64,000 bases of DNA from Rossellomorea aquimaris (lineage in GTDB: Bacteria; Bacillota; Bacilli; Bacillales; Fictibacillaceae): contig JAIVLN010000004.1 in NCBI GenBank assembly GCA_020524245.1, positions 186,001 to 250,000 of the forward strand, written 5' to 3'. The notes under the pieces were generated by a model. That model made no database searches. It worked only from the letters and a program-made list of their open reading frames with translations, and was not told where the DNA came from. Each line of letters starts with the position of its first letter. Position 1 is the stretch's first letter. Shown one piece after another: positions 24,588 through 35,165 of the stretch. The translations under genes and the position numbers were made by a program.

Positions 24588-25796
24588 ATGAAAGAACTGA
24601 AATGGTCCTTATTGGCTTTAGCATCTATTCCATTATTGATGACCCTTGGGAACTCCATGTTCATCCCAGTGCTCCCTATCATCGAAAAAGAAATCAATAT
24701 CACACCGTTTCAATCCAGTATGATCATTACAATTTATTCGGTAGTTGCAATATTCTTAATACCGATTGCAGGTTATCTTTCCGACCACTTTGGACGTAAA
24801 AAAATTATCATACCTAGCCTGGTTCTAGTAGGAATCGGTGGTTTGATCAGCAGTTGGGCAGCTGTTTCCTTGAAAGACCCATATGGGATGATCCTCCTTG
24901 GGAGGTTTCTTCAAGGTGCTGGTGCTGCTGGTGCTTTCCCTGTCGTCATTCCCACCGTAGGTGACCTGTTTAAAACAGATGAAGAGGTAAGCGCAGGACT
25001 GGGACTGATTGAAACTTCCAATACATTCGGTAAAGTGCTCAGCCCGATCTTAGGCGCTTTTCTTGCAATATGGGCTTGGCATATCCCATTTTGGTCCGTT
25101 CCATTTTTATCTGTACTCGCAATCATTTTGATCTTTTTTTTCATTAAACCTCCTAAACGTGAAGACGAACCCATTGCGTTCGGGGAATTTGTGAAGCAAA
25201 TCAAGAAGATTTTCCATCAGAACGGTCGTTGGTTGGCAGGGGTCTTATTCATCGGTGGAATGAATACGTTCATATTGTTTGGTTTCCTGATTTATTTGTC
25301 CTTTATCCTTGAAAAGACCTATAAAATTGAAGGCGTGTTAAAAGGGGTATATTTAGCGGTTCCCTTATTAGTCCTATGTATCGCATCATATTTTACAGGT
25401 AAGAGAATAGGAAAAGAAATGCTGCTGATGAACAGAATCGTCCTTTTTGGTGGTCTTGTTGCATTGCTATCACTCATGTCTCTTCTGTTTCTAGATTCCC
25501 AACTGATCACCATCCTGATTGCTTTATCGGTGACAGGTCTCGGGATAGGACTCACGTTGCCGTGCCTGGATGCTTTGATTACAGAAGGGATAGAAAAGGA
25601 AGAGCGGGGGACGATCACGTCTTTTTACAGTAGTACTCGTTTCATCGGTGTAGCAGTTGGTCCTCCGATTGTTTCCATCCTTCTGAAGAGTTCAATGAAT
25701 GCTGTTTTTATCGTATTGGCTTTGACCAGTGCTGTTGCCATCCTATTGACGATTTTCATGCTTGAATGGAAAACACATGTAGTAAGAAAAGCCTGA
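24588..25796 (+). CDS. MFS transporter (drug/metabolite exporter type)
   Basis: The 402-residue protein has twelve hydrophobic segments. The MFS loop 2-3 motif is visible as GYLSDHFGRKKII, and the motif C region of antiporters is approximated by GLIETSNTFGKVLSPILGA in TM5. These point to a proton-coupled exporter of the DHA1 type. The substrate is unknown. GGAGAG precedes the ATG. No regulator gene is adjacent, and a degraded aconitase-like remnant begins right at its 3' end. Confidence 0.9.
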   Translation: MKELKWSLLALASIPLLMTLGNSMFIPVLPIIEKEINITPFQSSMIITIYSVVAIFLIPIAGYLSDHFGRKKIIIPSLVLVGIGGLISSWAAVSLKDPYGMILLGRFLQGAGAAGAFPVVIPTVGDLFKTDEEVSAGLGLIETSNTFGKVLSPILGAFLAIWAWHIPFWSVPFLSVLAIILIFFFIKPPKREDEPIAFGEFVKQIKKIFHQNGRWLAGVLFIGGMNTFILFGFLIYLSFILEKTYKIEGVLKGVYLAVPLLVLCIASYFTGKRIGKEMLLMNRIVLFGGLVALLSLMSLLFLDSQLITILIALSVTGLGIGLTLPCLDALITEGIEKEERGTITSFYSSTRFIGVAVGPPIVSILLKSSMNAVFIVLALTSAVAILLTIFMLEWKTHVVRKA

Positions 25797-25930
25797 TTCC
25801 ACAAAAGTTAATCAAAGACCATTTAGTTTCTGGAAAAATGAAACCTTGGAGTGAAATCAGTATGAAGATCGATCAAACCCTCACTCAAGATGCGACAGGG
25901 ACGGTGACACAGCTCATTTTTTGGGAGATG
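25793..25930 (+). pseudogene. N-terminal remnant of an aconitase-family gene
   Basis: In the frame of 25793 the translation QKLIKDHLVSGKMKPW, then SEISMKIDQTLTQDATGTV, ending LIFWEM, matches the N-terminus of bacterial aconitate hydratases, which carry IDQTLTQDATGT. Similarity stops at about 25930, where unrelated repeat sequence begins. About 46 codons remain of a gene of at least 600, with no ribosome site, and the start is fused into the MFS 3' end. It is a decayed fragment and not a functional gene. I recognised the family by eye. Confidence 0.6.
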
Positions 25931-25950
25931 TTTAGTCAAATACTTAACGG

Positions 25951-26045
25951 TCTCTCGAAAATGAGGCTCAGTTTCTCGAAACAGGGAGGAAGTTTCTCGG
26001 GCTCACCGCACGCCCCGTGGAAAGCGAGCACCTGAAGCGGAAAAA
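25951..26045. repeat. 21-nt direct repeats plus adjoining GC-rich element
   Basis: TTTCTCGAAA-type cores begin at 25951 (with one change), 25972 and 25993, exactly 21 nt apart. They run into a GC-rich segment containing CACCGCACGCCCCGTGGAAA and GCGAGCACCTGAAGCGG (26004-26040). The same 21-nt repeat occurs at 53941-54060. I recall the GC-rich segment as a recurrent interspersed sequence in Bacillaceae genomes, but could not search for it. Confidence 0.7.
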
Positions 26046-26071
26046 AGTCTACTAAATAATAGTTCAATAAG

Positions 26072-26125
26072 AAAAGGACTGTCCTTCCAGAATTCACATT
26101 ACAAGAATCTGGGACAGTCCTTTTT
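26072..26125. terminator. Bidirectional terminator
   Basis: The arms AAAAGGACTGTCC and GGACAGTCCTTTT, with a 27-nt interior and T-runs on both sides, lie 5 bp after the end of the sulfur transporter gene (-). Confidence 0.8.
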
Positions 26126-26129
26126 CCAT

Positions 26130-27374
26130 TTAACAGAAGGTATCTTTCGGTTTTGGTACTGTCATTCCGAACAACGGTCGTAGGTAAAGTGCGAGGAAGG
26201 TTCCGGCAAGTGCCATCACCATCCATACCCAACCATGAAGGCTGAAGGAAGCGATGCCACCGAAATATGCTCCTATATTACAACCGAACGCGATTCGTGC
26301 TCCATATCCCATCAATAAGCCACCAATAATCGCAGCAGTGATTCGTTTCAGACCTACTTTCTTCAGTGCAAACACTCCGCCAGTTGCTGAAGCAAGGAAT
26401 GCACCTAAAATGACTCCGAAATTCAAAACGCTTGTCGAATCGGCAAGTATGGATTGATTCAGTGCATTACCACGTTCGCCTGACCAATAGACCCACTGAG
26501 TCACATCAATACCAAACGCCATCGCCATCTTGGAACCCCATAACGCAAACGCACTCGTCACTCCCCAAGGGTTTCCTCGTACCATCAAGGTCACAGCATT
26601 TAATACACCTAAGGCAATTGCCGCTACCCATAATGGCCATGACCCTCGTAAGATTCTTTTCCAACCTTTTGAGGTAGGTAAAGGTTTAATAGAAGGAGGT
26701 CTACGCTTTTTGGCAATCAAGTAAGTTCCACCAAATATAGCTGCAAAAATGGCGAGTTGTACAATCCACGCTCCTGTGTAGCCAAGGTTCGTACTCGTTG
26801 CCAACGAAATAGCAGGGAAAGAAGGCGTTTGATTCACCCAGAAATCCCAATGCCATGCACCCAGCACCGAACCGATAATGAACGCAAACAATGTGATGAA
26901 CATAGCGGAACGACCTCCGCCTACAGCATACAAGGTTCCAGAAGCACATCCTCCACCTAACTGCATCCCTATTCCGAATAGAAATGCCCCTACGACAACA
27001 CTCGTTCCGACAGGCGCAACATAACCTGCTGGTGACTGGTCGAAGAAACCGATCCCCATGGAAAGAATCGGGGCAAAGAGAGTACTTGCGACCGCCAACA
27101 TAATCATGTGAGCACGCATCGCTTCACCATTTCCGACCGATAGCAGTCTTCTGAATGCAGATGTAAATCCAAATCGTGCATGAAATAATGTATAACCTAA
27201 TAAAAGGCCTAGCCACATTGTCATACTTTGTTGCAAACCAGACGAAAAAAGAATTGCATAACTCAGCACAGCAGTAGTAATCAGTCCGCCAGTAACGAGT
27301 AAGGCTTGTGGTGACGGAAGGGCGGGAGACCCTAATGGTGTATTTTCATGTAAAACTGTCTCTTTTACAGCCAA
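26130..27374 (-). CDS. YeeE/YedE (TsuA-type) sulfur transporter
   Basis: About 414 residues with roughly ten membrane segments. Two internal repeats carry the family's conserved cysteines: GGGCASGTLYAVGGGRSA and FGCNIGAYFGGIAS. The family includes TsuA, which moves thiosulfate, and proteins thought to move sulfide or persulfide sulfur. TTG 27374 is favoured because GGAGGGG lies 8 nt upstream; an ATG at 27389 overlaps that site. A rhodanese/persulfide dioxygenase lies 1 kb away on the other strand, so a sulfur-handling neighbourhood is likely. Confidence 0.88.
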   Translation of the reverse strand: MAVKETVLHENTPLGSPALPSPQALLVTGGLITTAVLSYAILFSSGLQQSMTMWLGLLLGYTLFHARFGFTSAFRRLLSVGNGEAMRAHMIMLAVASTLFAPILSMGIGFFDQSPAGYVAPVGTSVVVGAFLFGIGMQLGGGCASGTLYAVGGGRSAMFITLFAFIIGSVLGAWHWDFWVNQTPSFPAISLATSTNLGYTGAWIVQLAIFAAIFGGTYLIAKKRRPPSIKPLPTSKGWKRILRGSWPLWVAAIALGVLNAVTLMVRGNPWGVTSAFALWGSKMAMAFGIDVTQWVYWSGERGNALNQSILADSTSVLNFGVILGAFLASATGGVFALKKVGLKRITAAIIGGLLMGYGARIAFGCNIGAYFGGIASFSLHGWVWMVMALAGTFLALYLRPLFGMTVPKPKDTFC

Positions 27375-27464
27375 AATAATCCCCTCCATTTCTTATGAGT
27401 TTACTCGGATATGAAGGAATCATATTACAAAACTATTCCCATGTAAAATGATTGGACATGTCGA

Positions 27465-27902
27465 CTAATTTTGCCAGACATTTGGACCGGTTACTTGCAT
27501 TGCCGTTCTTTTCGCTTCTTGTAAGTTTTGTTCAGCATAATCTTGCCATTCAATGATAGATTGTATGAATGATTCATAATTGCTAGGGGCATTTTCCAAC
27601 ATGATTTCTAAACCAGCCCGAACCTGTTGGTCCTGTTTTTCGGCATTCTTAATACACCCTACGTACGTTTGAATGACTGCTGATTCCGATTCACCATTCA
27701 TCATTCGCAAGGCAGATCCAGCAGCTGTGACCCGGTGATAGGAAGCAGGAACGAGATGGTCATGCATTTGCTTATTCCCTTCCAATTGTGCCGTTTCTGG
27801 AATATAAAAAAGCTGGGTGCTCATGGAGCAGACCATCAATTCACCGTACAAGCTTCGGTTGATTGCAGTAGCTGTGGGTTCCCAGATGTTATTCTGTCTC
27901 AT
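27465..27902 (-). CDS. Hypothetical protein, soluble and helical
   Basis: The protein is about 145 residues from ATG 27902 behind AAGGAGGG. It is predicted all-helical with no membrane span and no motif I recognise. The two halves have weakly similar helix patterns, which could suggest a four-helix bundle. It lies between the sulfur transporter and a tiny membrane protein gene on the same strand but with its own ribosome site. Function is not assigned. Confidence 0.65.
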   Translation of the reverse strand: MRQNNIWEPTATAINRSLYGELMVCSMSTQLFYIPETAQLEGNKQMHDHLVPASYHRVTAAGSALRMMNGESESAVIQTYVGCIKNAEKQDQQVRAGLEIMLENAPSNYESFIQSIIEWQDYAEQNLQEAKRTAMQVTGPNVWQN

Positions 27903-27971
27903 CACAATCCCTCCTTAAAGGTGTTCGTCTAAAGGTATTGTATGACGGTCTTGCTTGTATTCTTGCACCAA

Positions 27972-27998
27972 AACAAAAAAACCAGCATAATTGCTGGT
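27972..27998 (-). terminator. Terminator of the small membrane protein gene
   Basis: On the minus strand ACCAGC and GCTGGT pair around a 6-nt loop and are followed by a T-rich run (27972-27980), about 20 bp past the stop codon at 28019. Confidence 0.75.
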
Positions 27999-28018
27999 TC
28001 TCATAAAGAAGTGAAAAG

Positions 28019-28165
28019 CTATTTATCTTTGTTCAGATAGCTGATGAACTCTTTTACAATTTCAAGATCGCCTGTAATCATGAGTGCTGGGAGCAATAAC
28101 AAGAATCCAAAGACTGCAAGGTTAGAAAATACGAAAATCCGGAAGGCCTTCCTAAACGAATGCAT
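28019..28165 (-). CDS. Small single-pass membrane protein (48 aa)
   Basis: ATG 28165 is preceded by a GGGGAGTGA site. The product is 48 residues: a short basic N-terminus (MHSFRKAFRI), one hydrophobic helix (FVFSNLAVFGFLLLLPALMI), and a charged tail ending NKDK. A terminator follows the stop codon. Ribosome site, topology and terminator together support a real small gene. I do not recognise the family. Confidence 0.65.
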   Translation of the reverse strand: MHSFRKAFRIFVFSNLAVFGFLLLLPALMITGDLEIVKEFISYLNKDK

Positions 28166-28390
28166 TTTCGTCACTCCCCACGAGTATTTTATTGGATTGT
28201 TACTATTATTGTCCCTCGATTCGCTACATTTCGCAAGCGATCTGACAAATTATTCTGACAATTAAAGAAAGCTCCCTATTTATGTTAGGTTACATACGCA
28301 TTGGGGTATGGCAAAACTGAGGGCATTCATCAAGCACTACAGGGAAAGCTATGATGAGACAAATCCAAGAATGGAGAAGTAGATCATTTT

Positions 28391-29509
28391 ATGAAACCTT
28401 TAACAGTCAAAGAACTCGTACAAAAAATCTTAAACAAAGAAGAAGTATTCCTCCTTGATGTGAGGAAACTAGATGATTATGAAGATTGGTCGGTTGATGG
28501 AGAGACCGTCCGGAGTATGAATATCCCTTATAATGAGCTCGAAAATGGTGTTGAGGATGTAAAATTAAAACTGCCAACAGACAAAATCATCTATGTCATG
28601 TGTGCTAAAGGGGTTTCTTCACAAAAAGCAGTATCCTTATTGAAGGAAGCAGGTATAGATCAGATCACCTATGTCGAAGGTGGTATGACTGCCTGGAGTG
28701 AACATCTTGAACCTATTCAAATTGGTGAAACAAAGAGTGGAGGTTCAATTCATCAATTTGTAAGAATCGGTAAAGGTTGTTTGTCCTATTTAATAGAATC
28801 TAACGGGGAAGTCGCAATCATCGACTCGAACCGGATGGCCGATGTGTATGAAGATTTCGTACGTCATAATGGTTGGACGATTAAAGTCGTTGTTGATACT
28901 CATTTACATGCAGATCATATATCCGGAGGACGCCAATTGGCGGAAGATTCGAATGCAGAGTATTGGTTCCCGTCAAAAGATGATGAAGGTGTTCAATTTG
29001 ATTACCAACCTTTAGAAGATGGAAATATTCTTAAGATAGGGGATACTGAAATCAAGCCGATTTATACGCCTGGACATACCATCGGTAGTACGAGCCTGAT
29101 TGTCGATGATGATTATTTATTGACTGGAGATATCCTATTTGTTGATTCCATTGGTCGTCCGGATCTGGCTGGTAAAGCAAAAGACTGGGTAGGCGACCTA
29201 AGAAACACATTATACGAACGATACAAACGTTTGTCAGATGACTTGACAGTACTCCCTTCACATTTTGGAGAGATGGATGAAATGAATGAGGATGGCAGTG
29301 TCCATTCCCAACTAAGCACTTTATATAAGGAAAATGAGCGACTAAATATAGAAGATCCGGATAAGTTCAACCATATGGTTTCAGATAACTTACCGCCACA
29401 ACCGAACAGTCATGAACAAATCCGAAAGACAAACATGGGGCAAAAGAGTCCAGATCCGGAAGAGCAACAAGAAATGGAAGTCGGTCCGAACCGATGTGCA
29501 ATCAGTTGA
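28391..29509 (+). CDS. Rhodanese-metallo-beta-lactamase fusion, probable persulfide dioxygenase/sulfurtransferase
   Basis: 372 residues. The N-terminal rhodanese domain (about 1-110) has active-site Cys71 in MCAKGVSS. A metallo-beta-lactamase domain follows with H171-L-H173-A-D175-H176, a downstream GHTIGS histidine and a [15 protein letters not shown] stretch, the pattern of ETHE1/CstB-like persulfide dioxygenases. The tail ends with GPNRCAIS, also found in B. subtilis YrkH-type proteins as I recall. It would oxidise or transfer persulfide sulfur. The start has only a weak ribosome site. The neighbouring YeeE/YedE transporter supports a sulfur role. Confidence 0.87.
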   Translation: MKPLTVKELVQKILNKEEVFLLDVRKLDDYEDWSVDGETVRSMNIPYNELENGVEDVKLKLPTDKIIYVMCAKGVSSQKAVSLLKEAGIDQITYVEGGMTAWSEHLEPIQIGETKSGGSIHQFVRIGKGCLSYLIESNGEVAIIDSNRMADVYEDFVRHNGWTIKVVVDTHLHADHISGGRQLAEDSNAEYWFPSKDDEGVQFDYQPLEDGNILKIGDTEIKPIYTPGHTIGSTSLIVDDDYLLTGDILFVDSIGRPDLAGKAKDWVGDLRNTLYERYKRLSDDLTVLPSHFGEMDEMNEDGSVHSQLSTLYKENERLNIEDPDKFNHMVSDNLPPQPNSHEQIRKTNMGQKSPDPEEQQEMEVGPNRCAIS

Positions 29510-29529
29510 ATAAAGGAATAGATGAGGTT

Positions 29530-29560
29530 AAAAGGCTGGACATAAACGTTCAGCCTTTTC
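29530..29560 (+). terminator. Terminator after the persulfide dioxygenase gene
   Basis: The arms AAAAGGCTG and CAGCCTTTT form a 9-bp stem extended by G-T pairs, starting 20 bp past the stop codon. Confidence 0.8.
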
Positions 29561-29621
29561 TAAAAATACTAATTGTCGGTTTTATTCGAAATTTATCAGA
29601 AATTGAACTCTTTATAACACA

Positions 29622-29636
29622 TTGAAAGCGTTGTTA
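29622..29636. promoter_or_regulatory. cre-like site upstream of odhA
   Basis: TTGAAAGCGTTGTTA matches the CcpA site consensus WTGNAANCGNWNNCW with one mismatch (T for the late C). It lies about 155 bp upstream of odhA. As I recall, odhAB is subject to carbon catabolite control in B. subtilis, which makes the site plausible. No footprint is available. Confidence 0.4.
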
Positions 29637-29789
29637 TGTTACTATGGTCTAGGAAGTTTAGTTTACTTGCTTTTAAGGAATTCTAAGAGTAGATTATACT
29701 TCGAAAACTACTGTCATTTCTATTATTGATAAAAAGTTTGAAGATGGTTAAAACACAGTTATACCATATGTACTAGGAGGTTAAATGAA

Positions 29790-32666
29790 ATGACTACAAA
29801 TGGACCAAACAACGAGAAGCCATGGCAAGGATTTTCCGGTCCTAACCTTGGCTATGCGATCGAACTGTACGATCAGTACAAAGAGGATCCAGATTCGGTC
29901 GAACCTGATTTAAAGGAATTATTTGATAAATGGGGACCTCCACCAACTTCTAGTGGTGATGTTGCTGGCCATTCAACTGCACCAGTTGAAATGAAACAGG
30001 ACGCAGGCACAATGAAGAAAGTGGTTGCAGCGGTCAAACTAGCAGAGAATATCCGCACATATGGTCATTTAGCTGCAGAAACAAACCCAATAATGAAAAA
30101 CGCTGAAGAAGTCCGACTACTCGATCCTAAGGAATACGGTTTATCTGATGAAGACTTGAAAGAGATTCCTGCAGACATCGTGTGGTCAGAAGCGCCAAAC
30201 AACATTCGTACAGGCTATGAAGCCATTCTTCGTCTAAGAGAGATTTATACGAAATCTCTTGCTTATGAATTCAGCCACGTGCATGAAGATGAGGAACGAA
30301 ACTGGCTTTATGAAATGGCCGAAAGCGGTGCTGTTTACCCGAACCTATCCAATGATGACCGCGTGTCATTACTTAAACGTCTGGCAGAAGTCGAAGGATT
30401 TGAAAACTTCCTGCACCGTACATTCGTCGGTCAAAAAAGGTTTTCCATCGAAGGATTGGATTCTATGGTTCCGATGCTCGACAACATCATTCAGTCGGGT
30501 GTACAAGACGGAACACGAAATGTGATGATTGGTATGGCTCACCGTGGTCGATTGAACGTTCTTGCCCACGTTTTAGGGAAGCCTTATGAGAAAATCTTTG
30601 CAGAATTCCAACACTCACCAAACAAGGAACTTGTACCATCAGAAGGTTCAATGGGAATCAATTACGGATGGACTGGTGATGTGAAGTACCACTTGGGTGG
30701 AAACCGTGAAATAGAAGAAGGAACAACTGAACCAGCGGTACTTACGCTCGCTAACAACCCGAGTCACTTAGAATATGTCGACCCTGTCGTTGAGGGATAC
30801 ACACGTGCAGCCCAAGAGGACCGTAGCTCTGCAGGATATCCAAAGCAAGATGTATCCAAAGCATTTTCCATTTTAATCCACGGGGATGCGGCATTCCCTG
30901 GAGAAGGAATTGTGGCGGAAACGTTGAACTTGAGTCAATTGCCTGGATATCAAATCGGTGGGACTGTACATATTATCGCGAATAACCTGCTTGGTTTTAC
31001 AACGAAAAGTACAGACTCACGCTCGACGAAATATGCGAGTGACCTAGCAAAAGGATTCGAAATTCCGATTGTGCATGTAAATGCTGATGACCCGGAAGCT
31101 TGTCTTGCAGCGATGAATCTGGCATATCAGTATCGCATGCGCTTCAAGAAGGATTTCTTAATTGACCTGATCGGTTACCGCCGTTACGGACATAATGAGA
31201 TGGATGATCCGAATGCAACTAACCCTAAGCTGTATGAAATCGTAAACAACCATCCGACAGTCCGTCATCTTTATTCTGAAGTTCTACAAAATGATGGAAC
31301 GATCAATGAAGAACAAGCGAAACAAATCCAATCCGATGTTCAGGATAAGCTTCAGTCCGAATATGACAAAGTATCAAAAGACAAGCGTGAAATCGATGAA
31401 ATCAATACTCCTGAGGAAATCGTTAACGGATTACCGAAAGTCAAAACTTCCGTTGCTTTGGATGACTTGCGTTCAATGAATGAAGGTTTGCTTCAATGGC
31501 CGGAAGAATTCAAAGTTTATCCTAAGTTGAAAAAGATCTTGACCCGTCGTAATAAGGCATTGGATGAAGACGGGAAAGTCGATTGGGCACTAGCTGAAAC
31601 ACTGGCATATGCAAGCATTTTGAAGGACGGTACTCCGATCCGTCTTACCGGTCAGGATACTGAGCGTGGAACATTCGCTCAAAGACATATCGTGTTACAT
31701 GATCCTGAAACTGGGGAAGTGTACTCACCATTGCATAAACTGCCAGAAGCGAATGCTTCCTTCGCGATTCATAACAGTCCACTATCCGAAGCATCTGTTG
31801 TCGGATATGAATATGGCTATAATGTCATTGCACCTGAAACGCTCGTCCTTTGGGAAGCGCAATACGGTGACTTTGCCAATGCGGCACAGGTCATTTACGA
31901 CCAATTCATTTCTGCTGGTCGTGCGAAGTGGGGACAACGCTCCGGAATGGTTCTCTTATTACCTCATGGTTATGAAGGACAAGGACCAGAGCATTCAAGC
32001 GGACGCTTAGAACGATTCCTTCAACTGTCAGCAGAAAACAACTGGACCGTCGCAAACTTGACGAGTGCAGCGCAATACTTCCATATTTTACGAAAACAAG
32101 CAGCGATCTTAGAACGTGATGAAGTACGACCACTGGTCATCATGACACCTAAGAGCTTGCTACGTAATCCACGGGTAGCTTCTAATCCAGGAGAATTCAG
32201 TGAAGGTGAGTTCAAGCCTGTGATGAAACAACCGAACCGTGAAGTGAAGAAGGAAAAAGTGAAACGACTTCTCTTGTGTACAGGTAAGGTGGCAATCGAT
32301 CTTCAAACTGCTATGGAATCAAATGAAAAAGACTGGGATTGGGTAGATGTATTACGAGTCGAGCAACTGTATCCATTCCCAGAAGATGAAATTGTCGAAC
32401 ACCTTGAACAGTATGAGAACCTAGAAGAAATCGTATGGGTGCAAGAGGAGCCGAAAAATATGGGAGCATGGTTCTATATCGAGTCTAGAATCAAGTCAAT
32501 CGCTTCCAATCGTGTAACGATCTCTTATGTTGGACGCCCTGACCGATCCAGCCCAGCTGGTGGGGAACCAGATGTTCATAAGAAAGAACAAGAACGCATC
32601 CTTAATCAAGCATTGAACCTAAATCAAACGAACACTGTGACAACTGAAGGAGGTAATGTATCGTGA
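29790..32666 (+). CDS. odhA: 2-oxoglutarate dehydrogenase E1 component
   Basis: The 958-residue protein is typical in length for Bacillus OdhA. It opens with the E1 N-terminal motif [20 protein letters not shown], which in the family helps dock E2. The thiamine diphosphate region is seen in [20 protein letters not shown] and in [20 protein letters not shown]. The enzyme decarboxylates 2-oxoglutarate and passes the succinyl group to the lipoyl arm of OdhB in the TCA cycle. AGGAGG precedes the ATG, and the stop overlaps the odhB GTG by 4 nt. Confidence 0.97.
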   Translation: MTTNGPNNEKPWQGFSGPNLGYAIELYDQYKEDPDSVEPDLKELFDKWGPPPTSSGDVAGHSTAPVEMKQDAGTMKKVVAAVKLAENIRTYGHLAAETNPIMKNAEEVRLLDPKEYGLSDEDLKEIPADIVWSEAPNNIRTGYEAILRLREIYTKSLAYEFSHVHEDEERNWLYEMAESGAVYPNLSNDDRVSLLKRLAEVEGFENFLHRTFVGQKRFSIEGLDSMVPMLDNIIQSGVQDGTRNVMIGMAHRGRLNVLAHVLGKPYEKIFAEFQHSPNKELVPSEGSMGINYGWTGDVKYHLGGNREIEEGTTEPAVLTLANNPSHLEYVDPVVEGYTRAAQEDRSSAGYPKQDVSKAFSILIHGDAAFPGEGIVAETLNLSQLPGYQIGGTVHIIANNLLGFTTKSTDSRSTKYASDLAKGFEIPIVHVNADDPEACLAAMNLAYQYRMRFKKDFLIDLIGYRRYGHNEMDDPNATNPKLYEIVNNHPTVRHLYSEVLQNDGTINEEQAKQIQSDVQDKLQSEYDKVSKDKREIDEINTPEEIVNGLPKVKTSVALDDLRSMNEGLLQWPEEFKVYPKLKKILTRRNKALDEDGKVDWALAETLAYASILKDGTPIRLTGQDTERGTFAQRHIVLHDPETGEVYSPLHKLPEANASFAIHNSPLSEASVVGYEYGYNVIAPETLVLWEAQYGDFANAAQVIYDQFISAGRAKWGQRSGMVLLLPHGYEGQGPEHSSGRLERFLQLSAENNWTVANLTSAAQYFHILRKQAAILERDEVRPLVIMTPKSLLRNPRVASNPGEFSEGEFKPVMKQPNREVKKEKVKRLLLCTGKVAIDLQTAMESNEKDWDWVDVLRVEQLYPFPEDEIVEHLEQYENLEEIVWVQEEPKNMGAWFYIESRIKSIASNRVTISYVGRPDRSSPAGGEPDVHKKEQERILNQALNLNQTNTVTTEGGNVS

Positions 32667-33955
32667 GCGATATCAAAGTACCAGAACTTGCAGAATCTAT
32701 ATCAGAAGGAACCATTTCCGAATGGTTAGTGAATGTTGGAGACAAAGTCAGCAAAGGTGACCCTGTCTGCGAATTGGAAACAGACAAAGTCAATGTAGAA
32801 GTAAGTGCGGAAATTGATGGCGTCATCGAAGAATTCTTGAAAGAAGCTGGCGATACAGTTGAAGTTGGTGAAACGATCGCGAAGTTGAACGAAAACGGTG
32901 AAACTTCTAACGCAAAATCAGAAGACTCCGGTAAGAAAGAAAAGGATGCTTCTAAGGAAGAAAAGAAAGAAGAAGCTCCAAGTGCTAAAGTAGAACAAAA
33001 AGAAGAGAACGAAGCGGCGGAAGAAGATCGCGACGATACGGATCGTCCAATGGCATCTCCTGCTACACGGAAGTTGGCGCGCAAGTTAGGTGTTGACTTG
33101 AACAAGGTGAAAGCGACGGATCCTCTAGGAAGAGTCCGCTCTGAAGATGTTCGTGCGCATGCAGAGGGCTCTAAGGCAGAACAATCATCTGCTCCAAAAC
33201 AAGAGTCAAAAGGGAAGCAGACAACAAGTTCTTCTGATCAACAGCAATTCGATAAACCAGTTGAACGCGTTAAAATGTCTCGCCGTCGTCAAACGATTGC
33301 AAAGCGTCTCGTTGAAGCACAACAAACAGCAGCAATGCTGACCACATATAACGAAGTGGATCTGACTGCCATCAACGAGCTCCGTGAACGTCGTAAAGAA
33401 CAGTTCCTTGAACAAAATGATGTCAAGCTTGGATACATGTCCTTCTACACGAAAGCAGTTGTTGCAGCGTTGAAGAAGTTCCCTCGCTTGAATGCTGAAA
33501 TCCAAGGCGATGAAATCGTACTCAAAAAGTTCTATGATATCGGAATCGCAGTAGGTGCAGAAGAAGGTCTCGTCGTACCAGTTGTGCGTGATGCAGATAA
33601 GTTGAGCTTTGCGAGTATTGAAAAAGAAATCAAGAACCTTGCACAAAAAGCACGTAATAAGAAGTTGACTCTAGATGAGCTACAAGGTGGTTCCTTCACG
33701 ATCACTAATGGTGGAGTGTTCGGTTCATTGATGTCTTCCCCAATTTTGAATGCACCGCAAGTCGGTATTCTTGGAATGCATAAGATCCAATGGCGTCCGG
33801 TTGCGATTGATAAGGAACGCATGGAAAACCGTCCGATGATGTACATCGCATTGTCCTACGACCACCGTATCGTAGACGGTAGTGAAGCAGTAAGCTTCCT
33901 AGTCAAAGTGAAAGAACTTCTTGAAGACCCAGAATCACTACTTCTTGAAGGTTAA
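32663..33955 (+). CDS. odhB: Dihydrolipoyl succinyltransferase (E2 of 2-oxoglutarate dehydrogenase)
   Basis: 430 residues in the usual three parts: lipoyl domain (1-77, lipoylated Lys in [11 protein letters not shown]), a long Lys/Glu-rich linker, a peripheral subunit-binding domain (about 128-165, [15 protein letters not shown]) and the catalytic acyltransferase core with the HxxxDG motif in [13 protein letters not shown] near the end. It forms the 24-mer core that takes succinyl from OdhA to CoA. The highly charged linker is a little longer than in B. subtilis, which may reflect a salt-adapted proteome. The GTG start is coupled to odhA. Confidence 0.97.
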   Translation: MSDIKVPELAESISEGTISEWLVNVGDKVSKGDPVCELETDKVNVEVSAEIDGVIEEFLKEAGDTVEVGETIAKLNENGETSNAKSEDSGKKEKDASKEEKKEEAPSAKVEQKEENEAAEEDRDDTDRPMASPATRKLARKLGVDLNKVKATDPLGRVRSEDVRAHAEGSKAEQSSAPKQESKGKQTTSSSDQQQFDKPVERVKMSRRRQTIAKRLVEAQQTAAMLTTYNEVDLTAINELRERRKEQFLEQNDVKLGYMSFYTKAVVAALKKFPRLNAEIQGDEIVLKKFYDIGIAVGAEEGLVVPVVRDADKLSFASIEKEIKNLAQKARNKKLTLDELQGGSFTITNGGVFGSLMSSPILNAPQVGILGMHKIQWRPVAIDKERMENRPMMYIALSYDHRIVDGSEAVSFLVKVKELLEDPESLLLEG

Positions 33956-33978
33956 TTTAATTAAAATGTATGGTGATG

Positions 33979-34010
33979 AACTCAACCGGAAACGTCCGGT
34001 TGAGTTTTTT
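33979..34010 (+). terminator. Terminator of the odhAB operon
   Basis: Perfect 12-bp arms AACTCAACCGGA and TCCGGTTGAGTT with loop AACG are followed by a T-run, 24 bp past the odhB stop. Confidence 0.92.
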
Positions 34011-34104
34011 CTATTGTGAAAAGGATATTAGCGGACTTCCGTAATGGTTCATGATACGCTTCTACTAGTAGATGCGAAAAATGTGTATTTGGGAGGTTAG
34101 AGGT

Positions 34105-35061
34105 ATGATAAGAGGAATTCTGTCACTCGGGGAAGCACTCGTCGATTTCATTCCATTGGATGTTGACAATACCAACTATCAGAAAAGCCCTGGCGGTGCA
34201 CCTGCGAATGTAGCAGTGGGTGTGGCAAGATTAGGATTGCCTTCGACTTTTATCGGTAAAGTGGGAGACGATGTATTAGGTCATTTCCTGAAGGAGACAT
34301 TAACAGAGTTTGGCGTGAATACGGACAACATGATGCTGACACCGGAGGTACGTACAGGTGTCGTTTTTGTAACGAACAGAGAGGATGGGGAGAGAAGTTT
34401 CGATTTTTACATCAATCCTAGTGCTGATCAATTCTTGCATCAGGACGAGATACATACAGAACGCTTTAAGGAAAATAAAATACTCCATTTCGGTTCCATT
34501 TCAATGATCAGCAATCCTGCTAAAGATGCTACAAAGTATGCAATTAAGCTTGCTAATGAAAATGGAATGATTGTGTCATATGATCCTAACCTTCGAATGA
34601 CTTTGTGGGATTCTGAAGTTCAGGCACGTGAAACGATTATGAGTGTACTGGATGATGTAGATATATTAAAGGTATCTGAAGAGGAACTGACGTTCATTAC
34701 AGGAGAAACGCAAATGGAGAGTGGCATCCAACAGTTAAGGAAGATATATGACATACCACTTATTCTTGTCACTCTAGGTAGTGAAGGAAGTTATGTATAT
34801 ACAACAGACGGACAAGCTCATATTCCCGCACTGAAAGTAAAAGCAATTGATACGACGGGTGCAGGAGACGCATTCGTTTCAGCTTTCCTATACTCCCTGC
34901 ATCAATTTCAAGGTGAGGTCCGCTCGATCACAATTGATGAGGCTACCCAGATGGCTCAGTTTGCTAGCGTATCCGGAGCATTAGCCGCATCTACCAAAGG
35001 GGCTATGACTGCTCTACCTACTTTAAAACAAGTATCTGAAATATTGGATGGAAGAGCATAG
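34105..35061 (+). CDS. PfkB-family carbohydrate kinase (fructokinase-like)
   Basis: The protein is about 318 residues from ATG 34105 behind GGGAGGTTAGAGG. It carries the N-terminal PfkB pattern (LSLGEALVDFIP, then SPGGAPANVAVGVARLG) and the C-terminal catalytic signature DTTGAGDAFVSAFLYSL with the base Asp in GAGD. The overall pattern fits bacterial fructokinases, but PfkB members also phosphorylate 2-keto-3-deoxygluconate or ribose. No transporter or glycosidase is adjacent to fix the substrate. Confidence 0.88.
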   Translation: MIRGILSLGEALVDFIPLDVDNTNYQKSPGGAPANVAVGVARLGLPSTFIGKVGDDVLGHFLKETLTEFGVNTDNMMLTPEVRTGVVFVTNREDGERSFDFYINPSADQFLHQDEIHTERFKENKILHFGSISMISNPAKDATKYAIKLANENGMIVSYDPNLRMTLWDSEVQARETIMSVLDDVDILKVSEEELTFITGETQMESGIQQLRKIYDIPLILVTLGSEGSYVYTTDGQAHIPALKVKAIDTTGAGDAFVSAFLYSLHQFQGEVRSITIDEATQMAQFASVSGALAASTKGAMTALPTLKQVSEILDGRA

Positions 35062-35165
35062 ACCACAAAGACCTAAACCTGTCGAGCTCAACAGGATATT
35101 CCAAGTTCGAAAAGAAGTTAATAAGAGTAAGAGTTCGATTTTTGTAAGAAAGGAAGTAGAGGGTT

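Noticed and set aside
25766-26035. 89-codon ORF overlapping the end of the MFS gene
   Set aside because: It starts inside the MFS gene without a ribosome site, and its parts are an aconitase fragment followed by repeat sequence, so it is a composite remnant.
32602-33105. Antisense Ser-rich ORF opposite odhB
   Set aside because: It is the complement of the Lys/Glu-rich linker codons, with no ribosome site and no family resemblance.
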